Shown: positions 9,180 through 19,196, numbered from the stretch's first letter. The stretch is DNA of 64,000 nt from Janthinobacterium lividum (GCF_011601275.1 NZ_JAAOLY010000019.1:46366-110365); one strand, 5' to 3'. A program made the numbers and translations. The notes: a model not told the origin generated them from the letters alone.

Positions 9180-10244
9180 ATGCCCCGCACCGATGATTTG
9201 CGAATTCGCGAAATGAAGGAATTGACCCCGCCGTCCCACCTGATCCGCGAATTCGCCTGCTCGGAGCAAGCCGAACAGACCGCCGCCAGCGCCCGCATCG
9301 CCCTGCACCGTATCCTGCACGGCCAGGACGACCGCCTGATGGTGGTGATCGGGCCTTGCTCCATCCACGACACCAAGGCGGCGATGGAATATGCGCGCCT
9401 GCTGGTCAAGGAGCGCGCGCGTTTCGCGGGCGAGCTGGAAATCGTCATGCGCGTCTACTTCGAGAAGCCGCGCACCACGGTGGGCTGGAAGGGGCTGATC
9501 AACGATCCGTACATGGACAACAGCTTCCGCATCAACGACGGCTTGCGCATGGCGCGCGAACTGTTGCGCGACATCAATGAGCTGGGCTTGCCGGCCGGTA
9601 CCGAGTTCCTCGACGTGATCAGTCCGCAATACATCGCCGATCTGATCAGCTGGGGCGCCATCGGCGCGCGCACGACGGAATCGCAGGTGCACCGCGAGCT
9701 GGCGTCGGGATTGTCCTGTCCCGTCGGCTTCAAGAATGGCACGGACGGCAATGTGAAAATCGCCGTGGAAGCCATCAAGGCCGCCTCGCAGCCGCACCAT
9801 TTCCTTTCCGTCACGAAGGGCGGCCACTCGGCCATCGTTTCGACCAACGGCAACGAGGATTGCCACATCATCTTGCGCGGCGGCAAAACGCCGAACTATG
9901 ACGCGGCCAGCGTGGACGACGCTTGCAAGGCCATCGCGGCGCAAGGCCTGGCGGCGCGCCTGATGATTGACGCCTCGCATGCGAACAGCTCGAAAAAACC
10001 GGAAAACCAGATTCCCGTGTGCGCCGACATCGCCGCCCAGGTGGCGGGCGGCGACGACCGCATCGTCGGCGTGATGGTGGAGTCGCACCTGGTGGCGGGG
10101 CGCCAGGATTTGATCCCGGGCAAGGAATTGATCTATGGCCAGTCCGTCACGGACGGCTGCATCGACTGGAGCGCCAGCGTGGCCGTGCTGGAAAACCTGG
10201 CGCAAGCCGTGAAGCAGCGCCGCCTGAAGGGCGACGCGGAATAA
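9180..10244 (+). CDS. aroG: 3-deoxy-7-phosphoheptulonate synthase (DAHP synthase, class I)
   Basis: Condenses phosphoenolpyruvate and erythrose-4-phosphate in the first step of aromatic amino-acid synthesis. 354 residues, the size of AroG/AroF/AroH. Visible motifs include VIGPCSIHD near residue 58, EKPRTTVGWKG near 97, KNGTDGN, SVTKGGHSAIVST and LMIDASHANSSKKPENQ near 263. Start: GGAG at 9170-9173 favours ATG 9180 (six-base spacing) over the adjacent ATG 9177. The leader attenuator upstream responds to Phe/Tyr codons, which suggests regulation by those amino acids; allosteric specificity cannot be assigned from sequence alone. It is an isolated plus-strand gene among minus-strand receptors. 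Confidence 0.95.
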   Translation: MPRTDDLRIREMKELTPPSHLIREFACSEQAEQTAASARIALHRILHGQDDRLMVVIGPCSIHDTKAAMEYARLLVKERARFAGELEIVMRVYFEKPRTTVGWKGLINDPYMDNSFRINDGLRMARELLRDINELGLPAGTEFLDVISPQYIADLISWGAIGARTTESQVHRELASGLSCPVGFKNGTDGNVKIAVEAIKAASQPHHFLSVTKGGHSAIVSTNGNEDCHIILRGGKTPNYDAASVDDACKAIAAQGLAARLMIDASHANSSKKPENQIPVCADIAAQVAGGDDRIVGVMVESHLVAGRQDLIPGKELIYGQSVTDGCIDWSASVAVLENLAQAVKQRRLKGDAE

Positions 10245-10266
10245 AGTGACGTGGCGCGCAGCATGA

Positions 10267-10302
10267 AAAAAAGCCCGGAAAGCTAAGCTTTCCGGGCTTT
10301 TT
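10267..10302. terminator. Bidirectional intrinsic terminator after aroG
   Basis: Long perfect stem: AAAAAAGCCCGGAAAGCT pairs with AGCTTTCCGGGCTTTTT, ending in a T tract. The A tract on the other side makes it usable for receptor 2 coming from the minus strand as well. Confidence 0.85.
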
Positions 10303-10320
10303 CATTTCATTCAAGATGCC

Positions 10321-10355
10321 TGACAGAAGCGTAGCGAGCGGCTAGCTTATGTCAG
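10321..10355. repeat. Imperfect hairpin between aroG and receptor 2
   Basis: CCTGACA at the left end and TGTCAGG at the right end enclose further paired blocks (AAGC/GCTT, TAGC/GCTA) around a GAGCG loop. It has no T tract. It may be a REP-like element or an mRNA 3'-end stabiliser for receptor 2, whose stop codon lies a few bases away. Confidence 0.5.
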
Positions 10356-10361
10356 GTGTAT

Positions 10362-13013
10362 TTAGAACTTGTAGGTCGCGCGCACGTAGAAAGTACGGCC
10401 CAGCGGATCGGCGTAACGCGGATCGTAACCGGACTGGAAGGTGCCGATCTGGTTACTGAACGGTGGATCTTCGTTCAGCAGGTTTTTCACGCCCACGGTG
10501 ACTTCGGTGTTCTTGAAGCCCGAGTACGCGCCCGACAGCGACCATACCGAGTAAGCCTTGACGCTTTGCTCGAATTGCGGATCGACATAGTTCTGGTCGC
10601 GGTAGCCGCTCATGTACTTGTTCGACAGCGTGGCGTTCCACTTGTCCAGATTCCATTGCAGGGAGGCATTGTGTCTCCAGCGGAATACCGGTGCATTGTC
10701 GCCATACACGCCCACGTTTTGCACGAATTCGCCGCCGCGTTCGTTCTGGTACTCATACTTCTGTACCCAGGTGCCGTCGAAGTTGAAGGTGAAGTTGCCG
10801 TACTGGCTGCGTGGCAATTTCCAGTTCAGGCCCAGGTCGATGCCCGAGGTGTGCATTTCGCCCAGGTTGCCCAGGGTGGCCAGCACGTAATCGAGCTTGC
10901 CGTCGGCCGTGTAGATGAAGTTGCTTTGATATTTATCGTAATTGTCGAACAGGGTCTGTTCGGCCACGGTGCCGATCTTGTCGCGCAACTTGATCTTGAA
11001 GTAATCGAGCGACACGGTGACCGACTTGACAGGCTCGATGACGATACCGGCGCTGAAGGTCTTCGATTTTTCCGGGCCGACGTCCGGATTGCCGCCCGAA
11101 CGGATGTATTGCTGCGCGCCGCAGGCGACGTTGCTGTTGGCGCCAGGGATCGGTACGCCGCCCGGGCACAGGCGTGGATCGTCGTACTTGTTGGCCGTGA
11201 AGGTCTTGGTTTGCGGACCATGCAGGTCATACAGCGTTGGCGCGCGGAAACCTGTGTTGTAGGAGCCGCGCAGCAGCACCTGGCTCGTTGGCTGCCAGCG
11301 TACGCCGACTTTCGGGTTGAAGCTGCCGCCGACGTCGTTGTAGTGGTCATAACGGGCTGCCAGCGACAGTTCCAGGTCTTTTACGACAGGAATGCTCAGT
11401 TCCGTGAAGATGGCGGCGATGTTGCGGCTGCCCGACTGGTTCTGCGCTTCGGCGTAGCCGGAGCTCGACGCCTGGCCTGCCAGGTCGCGGTTCACATTGT
11501 ATTCCGCCTTGTCGTTGCGGAATTCCGTACCGACGGCGAAGCCGACGGCGCCTGCCGGCAGGGTGAACAGTTCACGGCTGACTTTGGCGTCGACTGCGGT
11601 GCTGGTCATCTTGGCGCTCAGGTACTCGCCTTTCAGGACGGAGTCATTCAGGTAGGCCTGGCCGGCGGCGCTCTGCTCGCCGAACGGGTTCAGGATGCCA
11701 TTGCCAATGCCGTCGATGATGCGCTGGTCATTCAGGTAGCCGCCCGTGAAGGCGCTGGTGGCCTTGCTGACGGAGTAGCTCAGGCCGACGTTGTAGTCCC
11801 ACGCGCCCAGGACGCCTTCGGAGGCCAGTACCAGGCGGTCCGAGGTGCTGGTGTCGAAGCCGCTGCGCTGGCCCGACGCCACTGGACGCCAGCTGATGTC
11901 CAGCGGTTCGCCCGACAGGCCCGCCATGGCTGGCACGCCGCCGCTGCCGCCCGGGTAGTACGGCGAGCTCGACGACATGAGGATGCCGATGTTCGACATC
12001 GGCGGCGGCGAGATGCGCGCTTCGTTGGTGCTGCGCGAGTGCAGGTATTCGATGGTGGCCAGGTGATCCTGGTTCAGCTTGAAGCTGGCCTTGCCCAGGA
12101 AGGATTCCTGCTGGGTTTTCGGGATGGCCTGGATGAATGGCGTGACATCCATGGCGCAGGTGCTCTTGCCCGAGGTATTCTTGTACAGGTTTTCACCCAC
12201 GCAACCGCCGGCGAAAGCCGGGTTGCCGATCAGGCCATTGCCCGTATCGTAGAAGTTGGCCGGGAAGGTGGTGCCGCTCAGGTTATTCACGCCCTTGCTG
12301 GGGATGTAGCCGCTCTTCGAGAAGGAACGGTCGGCCGTGCTCAGCGCCGACTGGCGATGTACGTCGACAACGCCGAAGACGTTGAAGCCATCTTTGTTCA
12401 GGTCGCCATAGCCGCCGGACAGGTTCAGGCGCGACTCGTCGCCGCCGCCCGATTTCTGTGGCTCGTAGTGTTCGACCGTGACGGAACCGCCTTTGACGGA
12501 ACGTTTGGTGATGAAGTTGATCACGCCGCCGATGGCGTCGGTGCCGTAGATGGCGGAAGCGCCGTCACGCAGCACTTCGACACGCTCCAGGGCGGAAATA
12601 GGGATGATGTTCAGGTCGACGGACGAACCGTTGAACGGGTGGCTGGCGATACGGCGGCCGTTCAGCAGGACCAGGGTCTTGTCGCCGCCGATGCCGCGCA
12701 GGTTGGCGACGGACTGGCCGCCCGTACCGGAGCCAACGGATTGCGAGCTGCTTTGCGAGCTCTGATTCATGGAAATGGTGGACAGGACTTCTTGTGCCGT
12801 CGTCAAGCCTTGCTTGGCGAAATCGTCAGCCTTGATCGAGGTGATCGGCAGCGCTGTCTCCGATGCCAGGCGCTTGATGCTCGAACCCGTGACTTCTACA
12901 CGTTGCATGGGTGCATCTGTTGTTTCTTGCGCATACGCGGCGTGCATGCCCAGGGCCAAACTGCCAGCAAACATCAGGCGCAGCGACCGCGATATTACAT
13001 TTTCTATCATCAT
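10362..13013 (-). CDS. TonB-dependent receptor 2
   Basis: 883 residues from the chosen start. Signal peptide SLRLMFAGSLALGMHAAYAQ, TonB-box-like QRVEVTGSSIKR, plug motifs LVLLNGRRIASHPFNGSSVD and LERVEVLRDGASAIYGTDAI, and a barrel ending GRTFYVRATYKF. Start ATG 13013 (or the adjacent 13010) follows AAGGAA and matches the N-termini of receptors 3 and 4; the open frame further upstream lacks a good start. It is strongly paralogous to receptor 3 (shared AKQGLTTAQEVLS and ADLRGLGGDKTLVLLNGRRI-type plug). Ligand unknown. Its own promoter region lies in the 250-base AT-rich gap upstream. Confidence 0.93.
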   Translation of the reverse strand: MMIENVISRSLRLMFAGSLALGMHAAYAQETTDAPMQRVEVTGSSIKRLASETALPITSIKADDFAKQGLTTAQEVLSTISMNQSSQSSSQSVGSGTGGQSVANLRGIGGDKTLVLLNGRRIASHPFNGSSVDLNIIPISALERVEVLRDGASAIYGTDAIGGVINFITKRSVKGGSVTVEHYEPQKSGGGDESRLNLSGGYGDLNKDGFNVFGVVDVHRQSALSTADRSFSKSGYIPSKGVNNLSGTTFPANFYDTGNGLIGNPAFAGGCVGENLYKNTSGKSTCAMDVTPFIQAIPKTQQESFLGKASFKLNQDHLATIEYLHSRSTNEARISPPPMSNIGILMSSSSPYYPGGSGGVPAMAGLSGEPLDISWRPVASGQRSGFDTSTSDRLVLASEGVLGAWDYNVGLSYSVSKATSAFTGGYLNDQRIIDGIGNGILNPFGEQSAAGQAYLNDSVLKGEYLSAKMTSTAVDAKVSRELFTLPAGAVGFAVGTEFRNDKAEYNVNRDLAGQASSSGYAEAQNQSGSRNIAAIFTELSIPVVKDLELSLAARYDHYNDVGGSFNPKVGVRWQPTSQVLLRGSYNTGFRAPTLYDLHGPQTKTFTANKYDDPRLCPGGVPIPGANSNVACGAQQYIRSGGNPDVGPEKSKTFSAGIVIEPVKSVTVSLDYFKIKLRDKIGTVAEQTLFDNYDKYQSNFIYTADGKLDYVLATLGNLGEMHTSGIDLGLNWKLPRSQYGNFTFNFDGTWVQKYEYQNERGGEFVQNVGVYGDNAPVFRWRHNASLQWNLDKWNATLSNKYMSGYRDQNYVDPQFEQSVKAYSVWSLSGAYSGFKNTEVTVGVKNLLNEDPPFSNQIGTFQSGYDPRYADPLGRTFYVRATYKF

Positions 13014-13136
13014 CTGAAATTCCTTGTTATTGTGATAAAGGCGGCAATTATTTTGAAATAACTTGTTGCTTACTAACAATTTATTTGCCTTTTTACAAAT
13101 CCACCAATGAAAATTCTGTAAATTTTCAGGGCCCTC

Positions 13137-13165
13137 ATCAAAACATTCACGATTCAGATTGTCAA
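13137..13165 (-). promoter_or_regulatory. Possible promoter of receptor 2
   Basis: On the minus strand a consensus TTGACA (13165-13160) is followed after 17 bases by TTTGAT (13142-13137), a weak -10. The surrounding gap (13014-13270) is AT-rich and holds no gene. Confidence 0.35.
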
Positions 13166-13270
13166 TTTCGTGCGGAGTTTTTGGACGAAATGCAACATAT
13201 TGCTATTTTTTTTGCATTAGTTCAGGAATAAAATATCGTCAACCCTTGTCAGGCGCACTCAGGCGCGTAA

Positions 13271-13305
13271 AATAAAACGGCGCACAGCATCTCTGCTGGC
13301 GCCGT
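13271..13305 (-). terminator. Terminator of receptor 3
   Basis: Minus-strand hairpin with arms ACGGCGC (13277-13283) and GCGCCGT (13299-13305) and extra inner pairing AGCA/TGCT, followed by TTTTATTTTA. It lies just past the stop codon of receptor 3. Confidence 0.7.
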
Positions 13306-13366
13306 CTTCGTGCTGCAGGCAAACGCTTGCCAGCGCTGCCCGTTGATCCTGTTTTGCCAATCTCCC

Positions 13367-16036
13367 TTAGAACGTATAGCTGCCGCGCAAGTAGTAGGCG
13401 CGCCCGAGCGGGTCCGTATAGCGCGGGTCATAGCCTTTCTGGAACAAGGTGCCCTGGTTCGAGAACGGCGGTTCCTTGTCGAACAGGTTTTTCACGCCGG
13501 CCGTCAGCAGCAAGCCTTTCCATGTGTAGCTGCCCGACACGTTCAGCAGGCTGTAGGAAGGCACATCGTGGCGGAACTGCGGGTCCACCTGGTTCTGATC
13601 CGTGTAGCTGGACTTGAACGATTGCGAGACGGTGGCGCCCCAGTTGCCCAGGCGCCAGTTCAGCGCCGCCGTATGTTTCCAGCGGAATACGGGATTGTTG
13701 TCCGCGTAGCGGCCCACGTTGGCGATGAATTCGCCGCCGCGCTCGTTCTGGTAGTCATACTTGTGGGTCCAGGTGCCATCGACCGACACGCTGAAATCGC
13801 CATAGGCGCCACGGCCCAGGCGCGCATTCAGGCTGACGTCGATACCGTCCGTTTTCACTTCCCCGAGGTTGTCGTTCAAGTCCAGGATGGCGAAAGGCGA
13901 ACCATCGGGATTGCGCAGGAACAAGGCCTTGTATTTTTCGTAGTTGCCGTAGATGGATTGTTCGGGCAAGGAGGAAATCTTGTCCTTCAGGTGGATGTTC
14001 CAGTAATCGACGGCGAGCGTGACTTCCTTGATCGGTTCGAGCACGAAGCCGACGGCGAAGGTGGTGGATTTTTCCGGTTTCAGCTTTTCATTGCCGCCTT
14101 GCAGCTTGAATTGCTGCAAGTCGCAATCGCGCAGGGGGTTGGCGCCCGGTTGCGGCACGCCGCCCGGGCAGAGGATGGGGTCGTCGTAGGAATCGTTGGT
14201 ATCGTTCTTCGACGGCGGTGCATTCTTTTCAAACAAGGTGGGAGCGCGGAAACCCGTGCTGGCCGAGCCGCGCAGCACCAGCGCGCTGCTGGCCTGGTAG
14301 CGCAGGGCCAGCTTGGGATTGGTGGTGCTGCCCACGTCGCTGTAATGGTCGAAGCGGGCCGCCAGCTGCACTTCCAGGTCCTTGATCAGCGGCAAGTTCA
14401 CTTCGCCGAAGACGGCCTGGATCGTGCGCGAACCGCTCTTTGACAGCGAGCCGGACAGGCCGGAACTGGCGGCCTGGCCGGCAATGTCGCGGTTCACGTT
14501 GAAGTCGGCTTTTTCACGTCGCAGCTCGCCGCCCAGGGCGATGGCCAGCGGGCCGCCGGCCAGCTGCATCAGTTCGCGGCTGCCCTTGATGTCGAAGCCC
14601 GTGGTGGTGACCTTGGCGTTCTGCACCTCGCCGCGCAGAGCCGTGCTGTCGAGGTAAGCCTTGCCGGCCGCATCCTGCACGCCAAACGGGTTCAGGATGC
14701 CGTTCAGCACGCCGGCGGCAAAGCCCGCATCCTGCACGTAGCCACCTGTAAATTTTTCCGAGGATTTGCTGATTGCGTGGCTCAGCCCCGTCTTGTAGTC
14801 CCAGCCGGCCAGTTCGCCTTCGAGGGCCAGTACCAGACGGTCGGCCTTGCCGTCCGAGTCGATCTGCCGCTGGCCCGCTTCCACGGGACGCCAGTTGACG
14901 CTCAGCGGCTGGCCCGACAAGCCCGGCTGGGCCGGCACGCCGCCCGCATTGCCCGGATAGTATTTGCTGGTGTTGGGCAGAATCAAGCCCGTTTGTGGCG
15001 GTGGCGCCGTGCGCGCCTTCACCTTGTTTTCCGAATGCAGATATTCCACCGTGGCCAGGTGGCCGCCGCCGAGCTTGAAGGCGCCCTTGCCGAAGAAGGC
15101 CAGCTGTTCCTGGGCGGGCAAGTTGTCGATCTGCCGGGTGTAATCCTGGCGGCAGGTGCCGTTGGCGGCGGCTACCGACAAGGGCGGCAAACAGCCGCTG
15201 GCCGCGTAGGGATTGCCGGCCAGGCCGTCGCCGCCGTTGGCTGCCGCATCAAAATAATTGCCGGGGAAAGTCGTGCCGCTGGTAATGGACAGGCCGCGCG
15301 AGGGGACGATGCCGGTCGCCGAGAAGGCGCGGTCCTGCGAGGTCAGCACATTTTGCTTGTGGTAGTCGAGCACGCCGAAAATATTGTAGCCGTCCGTGTC
15401 GAGCTTGCCGAAACCCGTCGACAGGTTGACGCGGTGTTCGCCGCCGCCCTTGTGTTCGGGCGCGACGACTTCGGCGGTAATATTCGTGACATTCACCGAG
15501 CGCTTGGTGATGAAGTTGATGACGCCGCCGATGGCGTCCGTGCCGTAGATGGCCGAAGCGCCGTCGCGCAGCACTTCGACACGTTCCAGGGCGGCGATTG
15601 GGATGATGTTCAGGTCGACGCTGGCGCCGTCATACGGATGGTTGGCGATGCGCCGGCCGTTGAGCAGGACCAGGGTCTTGTCGCCGCCCAGGCCGCGCAA
15701 GTCGGCGCTGGCCTGGCCGCCCGTGGGCAAGCCGCTGGTATTGCCGCCGACGGCATTGCCGCTGCCCATGCTGGAGGAATTGGAGGGGATCTTGCTGAGC
15801 ACTTCCTGGGCCGTCGTCAGGCCCTGTTTGGCAAAATCCTCGGCCTTGAAGATGGACAGCGGCGTGGCCGTTTCCGAAACGAGGCGCTTGATGGAGGAAC
15901 CGGTGACTTCGACGCGCTGCATGCTGCTCGTGTCGCTGGCTTCTTGCGCCAGCGCCTGCTGGCTGAACAGGCTGGCGGCAAGGCCGCCAGTGCAGATCAA
16001 ACGGATGGAACGGGACAGGCGTGTTTCTCTGATCAT
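13367..16036 (-). CDS. TonB-dependent receptor 3
   Basis: 889 residues. Signal peptide SIRLICTGGLAASLFSQQALAQ, TonB-box-like QRVEVTGSSIKR, plug motifs LVLLNGRRIANHPYDGASVD and LERVEVLRDGASAIYGTDAI, and a barrel ending GRAYYLRGSYTF. Start ATG 16036 has CAGGAG eight bases upstream. It is the close paralogue of receptor 2 (same plug order and the same NERGGEF and NPVFRWKH/APVFRWRH barrel segments), suggesting tandem duplication followed by divergence. Ligand unknown. Confidence 0.93.
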   Translation of the reverse strand: MIRETRLSRSIRLICTGGLAASLFSQQALAQEASDTSSMQRVEVTGSSIKRLVSETATPLSIFKAEDFAKQGLTTAQEVLSKIPSNSSSMGSGNAVGGNTSGLPTGGQASADLRGLGGDKTLVLLNGRRIANHPYDGASVDLNIIPIAALERVEVLRDGASAIYGTDAIGGVINFITKRSVNVTNITAEVVAPEHKGGGEHRVNLSTGFGKLDTDGYNIFGVLDYHKQNVLTSQDRAFSATGIVPSRGLSITSGTTFPGNYFDAAANGGDGLAGNPYAASGCLPPLSVAAANGTCRQDYTRQIDNLPAQEQLAFFGKGAFKLGGGHLATVEYLHSENKVKARTAPPPQTGLILPNTSKYYPGNAGGVPAQPGLSGQPLSVNWRPVEAGQRQIDSDGKADRLVLALEGELAGWDYKTGLSHAISKSSEKFTGGYVQDAGFAAGVLNGILNPFGVQDAAGKAYLDSTALRGEVQNAKVTTTGFDIKGSRELMQLAGGPLAIALGGELRREKADFNVNRDIAGQAASSGLSGSLSKSGSRTIQAVFGEVNLPLIKDLEVQLAARFDHYSDVGSTTNPKLALRYQASSALVLRGSASTGFRAPTLFEKNAPPSKNDTNDSYDDPILCPGGVPQPGANPLRDCDLQQFKLQGGNEKLKPEKSTTFAVGFVLEPIKEVTLAVDYWNIHLKDKISSLPEQSIYGNYEKYKALFLRNPDGSPFAILDLNDNLGEVKTDGIDVSLNARLGRGAYGDFSVSVDGTWTHKYDYQNERGGEFIANVGRYADNNPVFRWKHTAALNWRLGNWGATVSQSFKSSYTDQNQVDPQFRHDVPSYSLLNVSGSYTWKGLLLTAGVKNLFDKEPPFSNQGTLFQKGYDPRYTDPLGRAYYLRGSYTF

Positions 16037-16139
16037 GTTCAAGACTCCTGGAAAAGCGGTTGGCTAGAAGGGCAAGAACGGCCGCGCTGGTTGGCGCACC
16101 GAGAACATTGAAAAGTATTTATATCTTTTCAAGCGATCC

Positions 16140-16169
16140 ACTGTAATGAGCTGCAAAAGTCCTTGTCAA
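16140..16169 (-). promoter_or_regulatory. Likely promoter of receptor 3
   Basis: Minus strand: TTGACA at 16169-16164, then 18 bases to TACAGT at 16145-16140. The -35 box runs into AAGG, the same TTGACAAGG core as upstream of receptor 4. The rest of the gap to 16288 contains no gene. Confidence 0.5.
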
Positions 16170-16288
16170 CATGGCATACAGGTTTGTGTGCCTAAACAAC
16201 GCAGTGCACGATAGGCACTGATTTGGAACAAAGAAGGTGCATTTTGTGCCGCATTTTTGACGAGGCTGCCATCGCCCTCGCACGCAAA

Positions 16289-16320
16289 ATAAAAAACGCC
16301 CGCTGCAGTGCAACGGGCGC
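16289..16320 (-). terminator. Terminator of receptor 4
   Basis: Minus-strand stem CGCCCGTTGCA with TGCAGCGGGCG, followed by six T. It lies just downstream of the receptor 4 stop codon. Confidence 0.75.
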
Positions 16321-16397
16321 GTTGGTGTGGATGGCATGACGATAGTGACGCAGCCTTGCCGGATGCTCAGGCTGCGCTTGGCAGCCTGGGCGGACGC

Positions 16398-19196
16398 TTA
16401 GAAGAACTTGTAGCTGGCGCCCAATTTGAAGTAGCGGCCGATGGCGCCGCTGGCATCCATCGGGTTGTAGCTCATGCCGCCGTAGGTCAGCGGGTCGAGC
16501 GGCGCGATCTTGTCGGTCACGTTGTTGATCGAGGCAAACAATTGCAATTGTTTGTTGACGTTCCAGCGGCTCGACAGGTCGAGCGTGGTGAACGAGGCGA
16601 TCTTGCAACCGTTTGGCGCCGCTGTGCCGTCGGCCAGTTTGGAAGCGCACGGCTTGCCTTCAAACAGGATGTTCTTCATGTCCGAACGGTAGTTCAGCAC
16701 ACCGCTGACGTTCCAGTTGCCCAGGTCCCACGAGCCGGTCAGATTGATCTTGTCCTTCGGCGTGCCGGCGCAGTTGGAGGTGTCGCAATTGCCATGCGTG
16801 CCGGCGAACTGGTAGCGCACGGTGGACGACTCGGCCCGCACCCACGAAGCGATGTGGGTCCAGGTCAGGCCGAACGTGGCGCGGCCGTAGTCGCCCAGGC
16901 GCACGCGCTGCTTGACGTCCAGGTCGATCCCCTTGATCTCCGTGAAGCTGGAGTTGCGGTACGGCGCCTTGGTGATCAGCAAGGTGCCCGTGTTCGGCGT
17001 GACGACGCCATTGATGGTCAGGTTGTTGTCGGCGCGGATGGCCGTCGGCAGGGCGGCCGCTTCGTTGTACGGCAGCGGGTTGATCTCGTTTTCGCGCTTG
17101 ATCTTCCAGGCATCGAGCGACAGGCTGGTATCGTTGAACGGATCCCACACCAGGCCCAGGGTGTAGCCCTTGGATTTTTCCGGCTTGAGGCTAGGGTCGC
17201 CGATCTTGACGGCCGCCACCTGCAGTTCGCAGTCGCTGGCATTGGCGCCCGGCAAGCGGGTGCCGCCCGGGCAGCGCACGGGATCGCTTACGGTCGAGGT
17301 GCCCGTCGATTGCGAATTGGCGTTGCTTTCGGCAGGGCCCGGCGCGCGGAAGCCTTCCGAATACGTGCCGCGCACGGCGAAGGTTTTCAGCGGCGTCCAC
17401 TTGGCGCCCAGTTTCGGCGTGGTCGACGAGAAACGGTCATATTTGTCGTAACGCAAGGCGCCCGACAGTTCCACCGTCTTGATGACGGGCGCTAGTACTT
17501 CGAGGAACACGGCCGAGACTTTGCTGTCGCCCTTGGCTGCCACGTAGCTGGAGTTGATGGAACCGTTTTCCGTGCCCGACAGCGATGGATTGTCGAGCTT
17601 GTCGCGGCGGTGTTCCGCGCCCACGGCCAGGCCCAGTGCACCGCCGGGCAACTGCATCAGTTCGCGCGACGCCTTGAAGTCGATGATGTCGAGCTTGGTG
17701 GTGGAATCGGAGGTGGCGTTCGTCACCATGGCCGCGTACAGCGAGGCCGGATTCTTGCCCGCCTGCGCGCCGATGTAGTACGGGAAATACTTGCTGTTCG
17801 GATTGCCCAGCGCATCCTTGACGACGGCCATGTTCAGCATGTTGCTGTAATCGAGGTGCAGCTTCGATTCCGAATGCGTATAGCCGGCATCGTAGTCCCA
17901 GCCCATGGCGTTGCCCTTGACGCCGAGCACGATGCGGTTGAATTCGTTGTTGGCCTGGCGCGTGCTGGCGCCCACATCGAAGGCCTGGTAGCGCACGCGC
18001 ACCGGCACGCCATACGGATTTTGCGGGTGGTTGGCGGCCAGCACGATGGTGGTGCCGGCGCCGGAACCGTAGTTGACGACGCCAGTCGGGCTGGTGGCGT
18101 TCGGCGGGAAGGCGATGGTCGGCGTGATCGATGGCGGTATCAGGGTGAAGGCCGTATCGCGCTTCGAGTAGCCCGCTTCCGCGTACACCTGGGTATCGGC
18201 ATTGACTTGCCAGGTGCCGCGCGTGTACAGATTGATCGATTCGATCTTCGGCTGCATCGAGCGGAACTGGTCGTGGTGCCACAAACAGCCGCCCTTCGGA
18301 TCTTGCGGTGAAGACACGGACAAGGTGGAGCAGCCGGGCAGCGCCACATAGTTGTTGGTGACGGGATCGCGGATCAGGCCCACCGGCGAGGCATTCGCGT
18401 CGTTGTTGCCATTGATGTAGCCGCCGGCGAACTGGGTGTTGATCGCATAGCCATACGGACGCAGGTCGGCCTTGCCTATCCATTTGCGGCCGGAGCGCTC
18501 GTTGTTCATCAGCATGTCCGATTTGGTGTATTCGGCATTGAGGACGACATTGAATTTATCCGTATCCAGGTTGCCCTTGCCGAAGGTCAGCGAGGCGCGG
18601 TGCTGCTTGGCGTCGCTGTCGCCGGAAATGCCCGTGTCGCCTTTCAGGGTCAGGCCTTCGAAGTCCTTGCGCAGGATGATGTTGACGACGCCGGCGATGG
18701 CGTCCGCGCCGTAGGTCGAGGAGGCGCCGTCTTTCAGGATTTCGATGCGCTCGACGATCTGCATCGGCACGGTGGACAGGTCGGTAAAGCTCTTCTGGCC
18801 GTCATCGGCGCGCGCGAACGGCGCCATGCGGCGGCCATTGAGCAAGACCAGGGTCGAGGTGGCGCCCAGGCCGCGCAGCGAGATGGCCGTGGAGCCGGCG
18901 GCAAAGCCGTTGCCGAAGCCCGTCGGCAGGGAGCCGGCGCCATCGGCGGTCAGGGTTTGCAGGTATTCGGCGACGGTGGCCTTGCCCGATTTCATCAAGT
19001 CGTCGCGGGTGATGACCTGTACCGGCGATGCGGTCTCGGCCGTGGCCCGTTTGATGCTCGATCCTGTAATTTCCACACGTTGTACATTGGCGTCTTGCGC
19101 CATTGCCGGCGCAGCCATCATGCCTAGGCTGAGCGCTGCTACGCTACCCGAAAAAATCAGGCGTACGGAGCGGGACATCACTGTTTCCATCATCAT
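16398..19196 (-). CDS. TonB-dependent receptor 4
   Basis: 932 residues. Signal peptide SVRLIFSGSVAALSLGMMAA, TonB-box-like QRVEITGSSIKR, plug motifs LVLLNGRRMAPFARADDG and VERIEILKDGASSTYGADAI, and a barrel ending GRYFKLGASYKFF. Start ATG 19196 follows CGGAG with a seven-base spacer; two more ATG codons come directly after. It is most like receptor 1 at the other end of the cluster (shared NGFAAG plug block, DPLTYG and FAGTHGNCD barrel segments). The order 1-2-3-4 with pairs 1/4 and 2/3 suggests nested duplication or independent gains. Ligand unknown. Confidence 0.93.
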   Translation of the reverse strand: MMMETVMSRSVRLIFSGSVAALSLGMMAAPAMAQDANVQRVEITGSSIKRATAETASPVQVITRDDLMKSGKATVAEYLQTLTADGAGSLPTGFGNGFAAGSTAISLRGLGATSTLVLLNGRRMAPFARADDGQKSFTDLSTVPMQIVERIEILKDGASSTYGADAIAGVVNIILRKDFEGLTLKGDTGISGDSDAKQHRASLTFGKGNLDTDKFNVVLNAEYTKSDMLMNNERSGRKWIGKADLRPYGYAINTQFAGGYINGNNDANASPVGLIRDPVTNNYVALPGCSTLSVSSPQDPKGGCLWHHDQFRSMQPKIESINLYTRGTWQVNADTQVYAEAGYSKRDTAFTLIPPSITPTIAFPPNATSPTGVVNYGSGAGTTIVLAANHPQNPYGVPVRVRYQAFDVGASTRQANNEFNRIVLGVKGNAMGWDYDAGYTHSESKLHLDYSNMLNMAVVKDALGNPNSKYFPYYIGAQAGKNPASLYAAMVTNATSDSTTKLDIIDFKASRELMQLPGGALGLAVGAEHRRDKLDNPSLSGTENGSINSSYVAAKGDSKVSAVFLEVLAPVIKTVELSGALRYDKYDRFSSTTPKLGAKWTPLKTFAVRGTYSEGFRAPGPAESNANSQSTGTSTVSDPVRCPGGTRLPGANASDCELQVAAVKIGDPSLKPEKSKGYTLGLVWDPFNDTSLSLDAWKIKRENEINPLPYNEAAALPTAIRADNNLTINGVVTPNTGTLLITKAPYRNSSFTEIKGIDLDVKQRVRLGDYGRATFGLTWTHIASWVRAESSTVRYQFAGTHGNCDTSNCAGTPKDKINLTGSWDLGNWNVSGVLNYRSDMKNILFEGKPCASKLADGTAAPNGCKIASFTTLDLSSRWNVNKQLQLFASINNVTDKIAPLDPLTYGGMSYNPMDASGAIGRYFKLGASYKFF

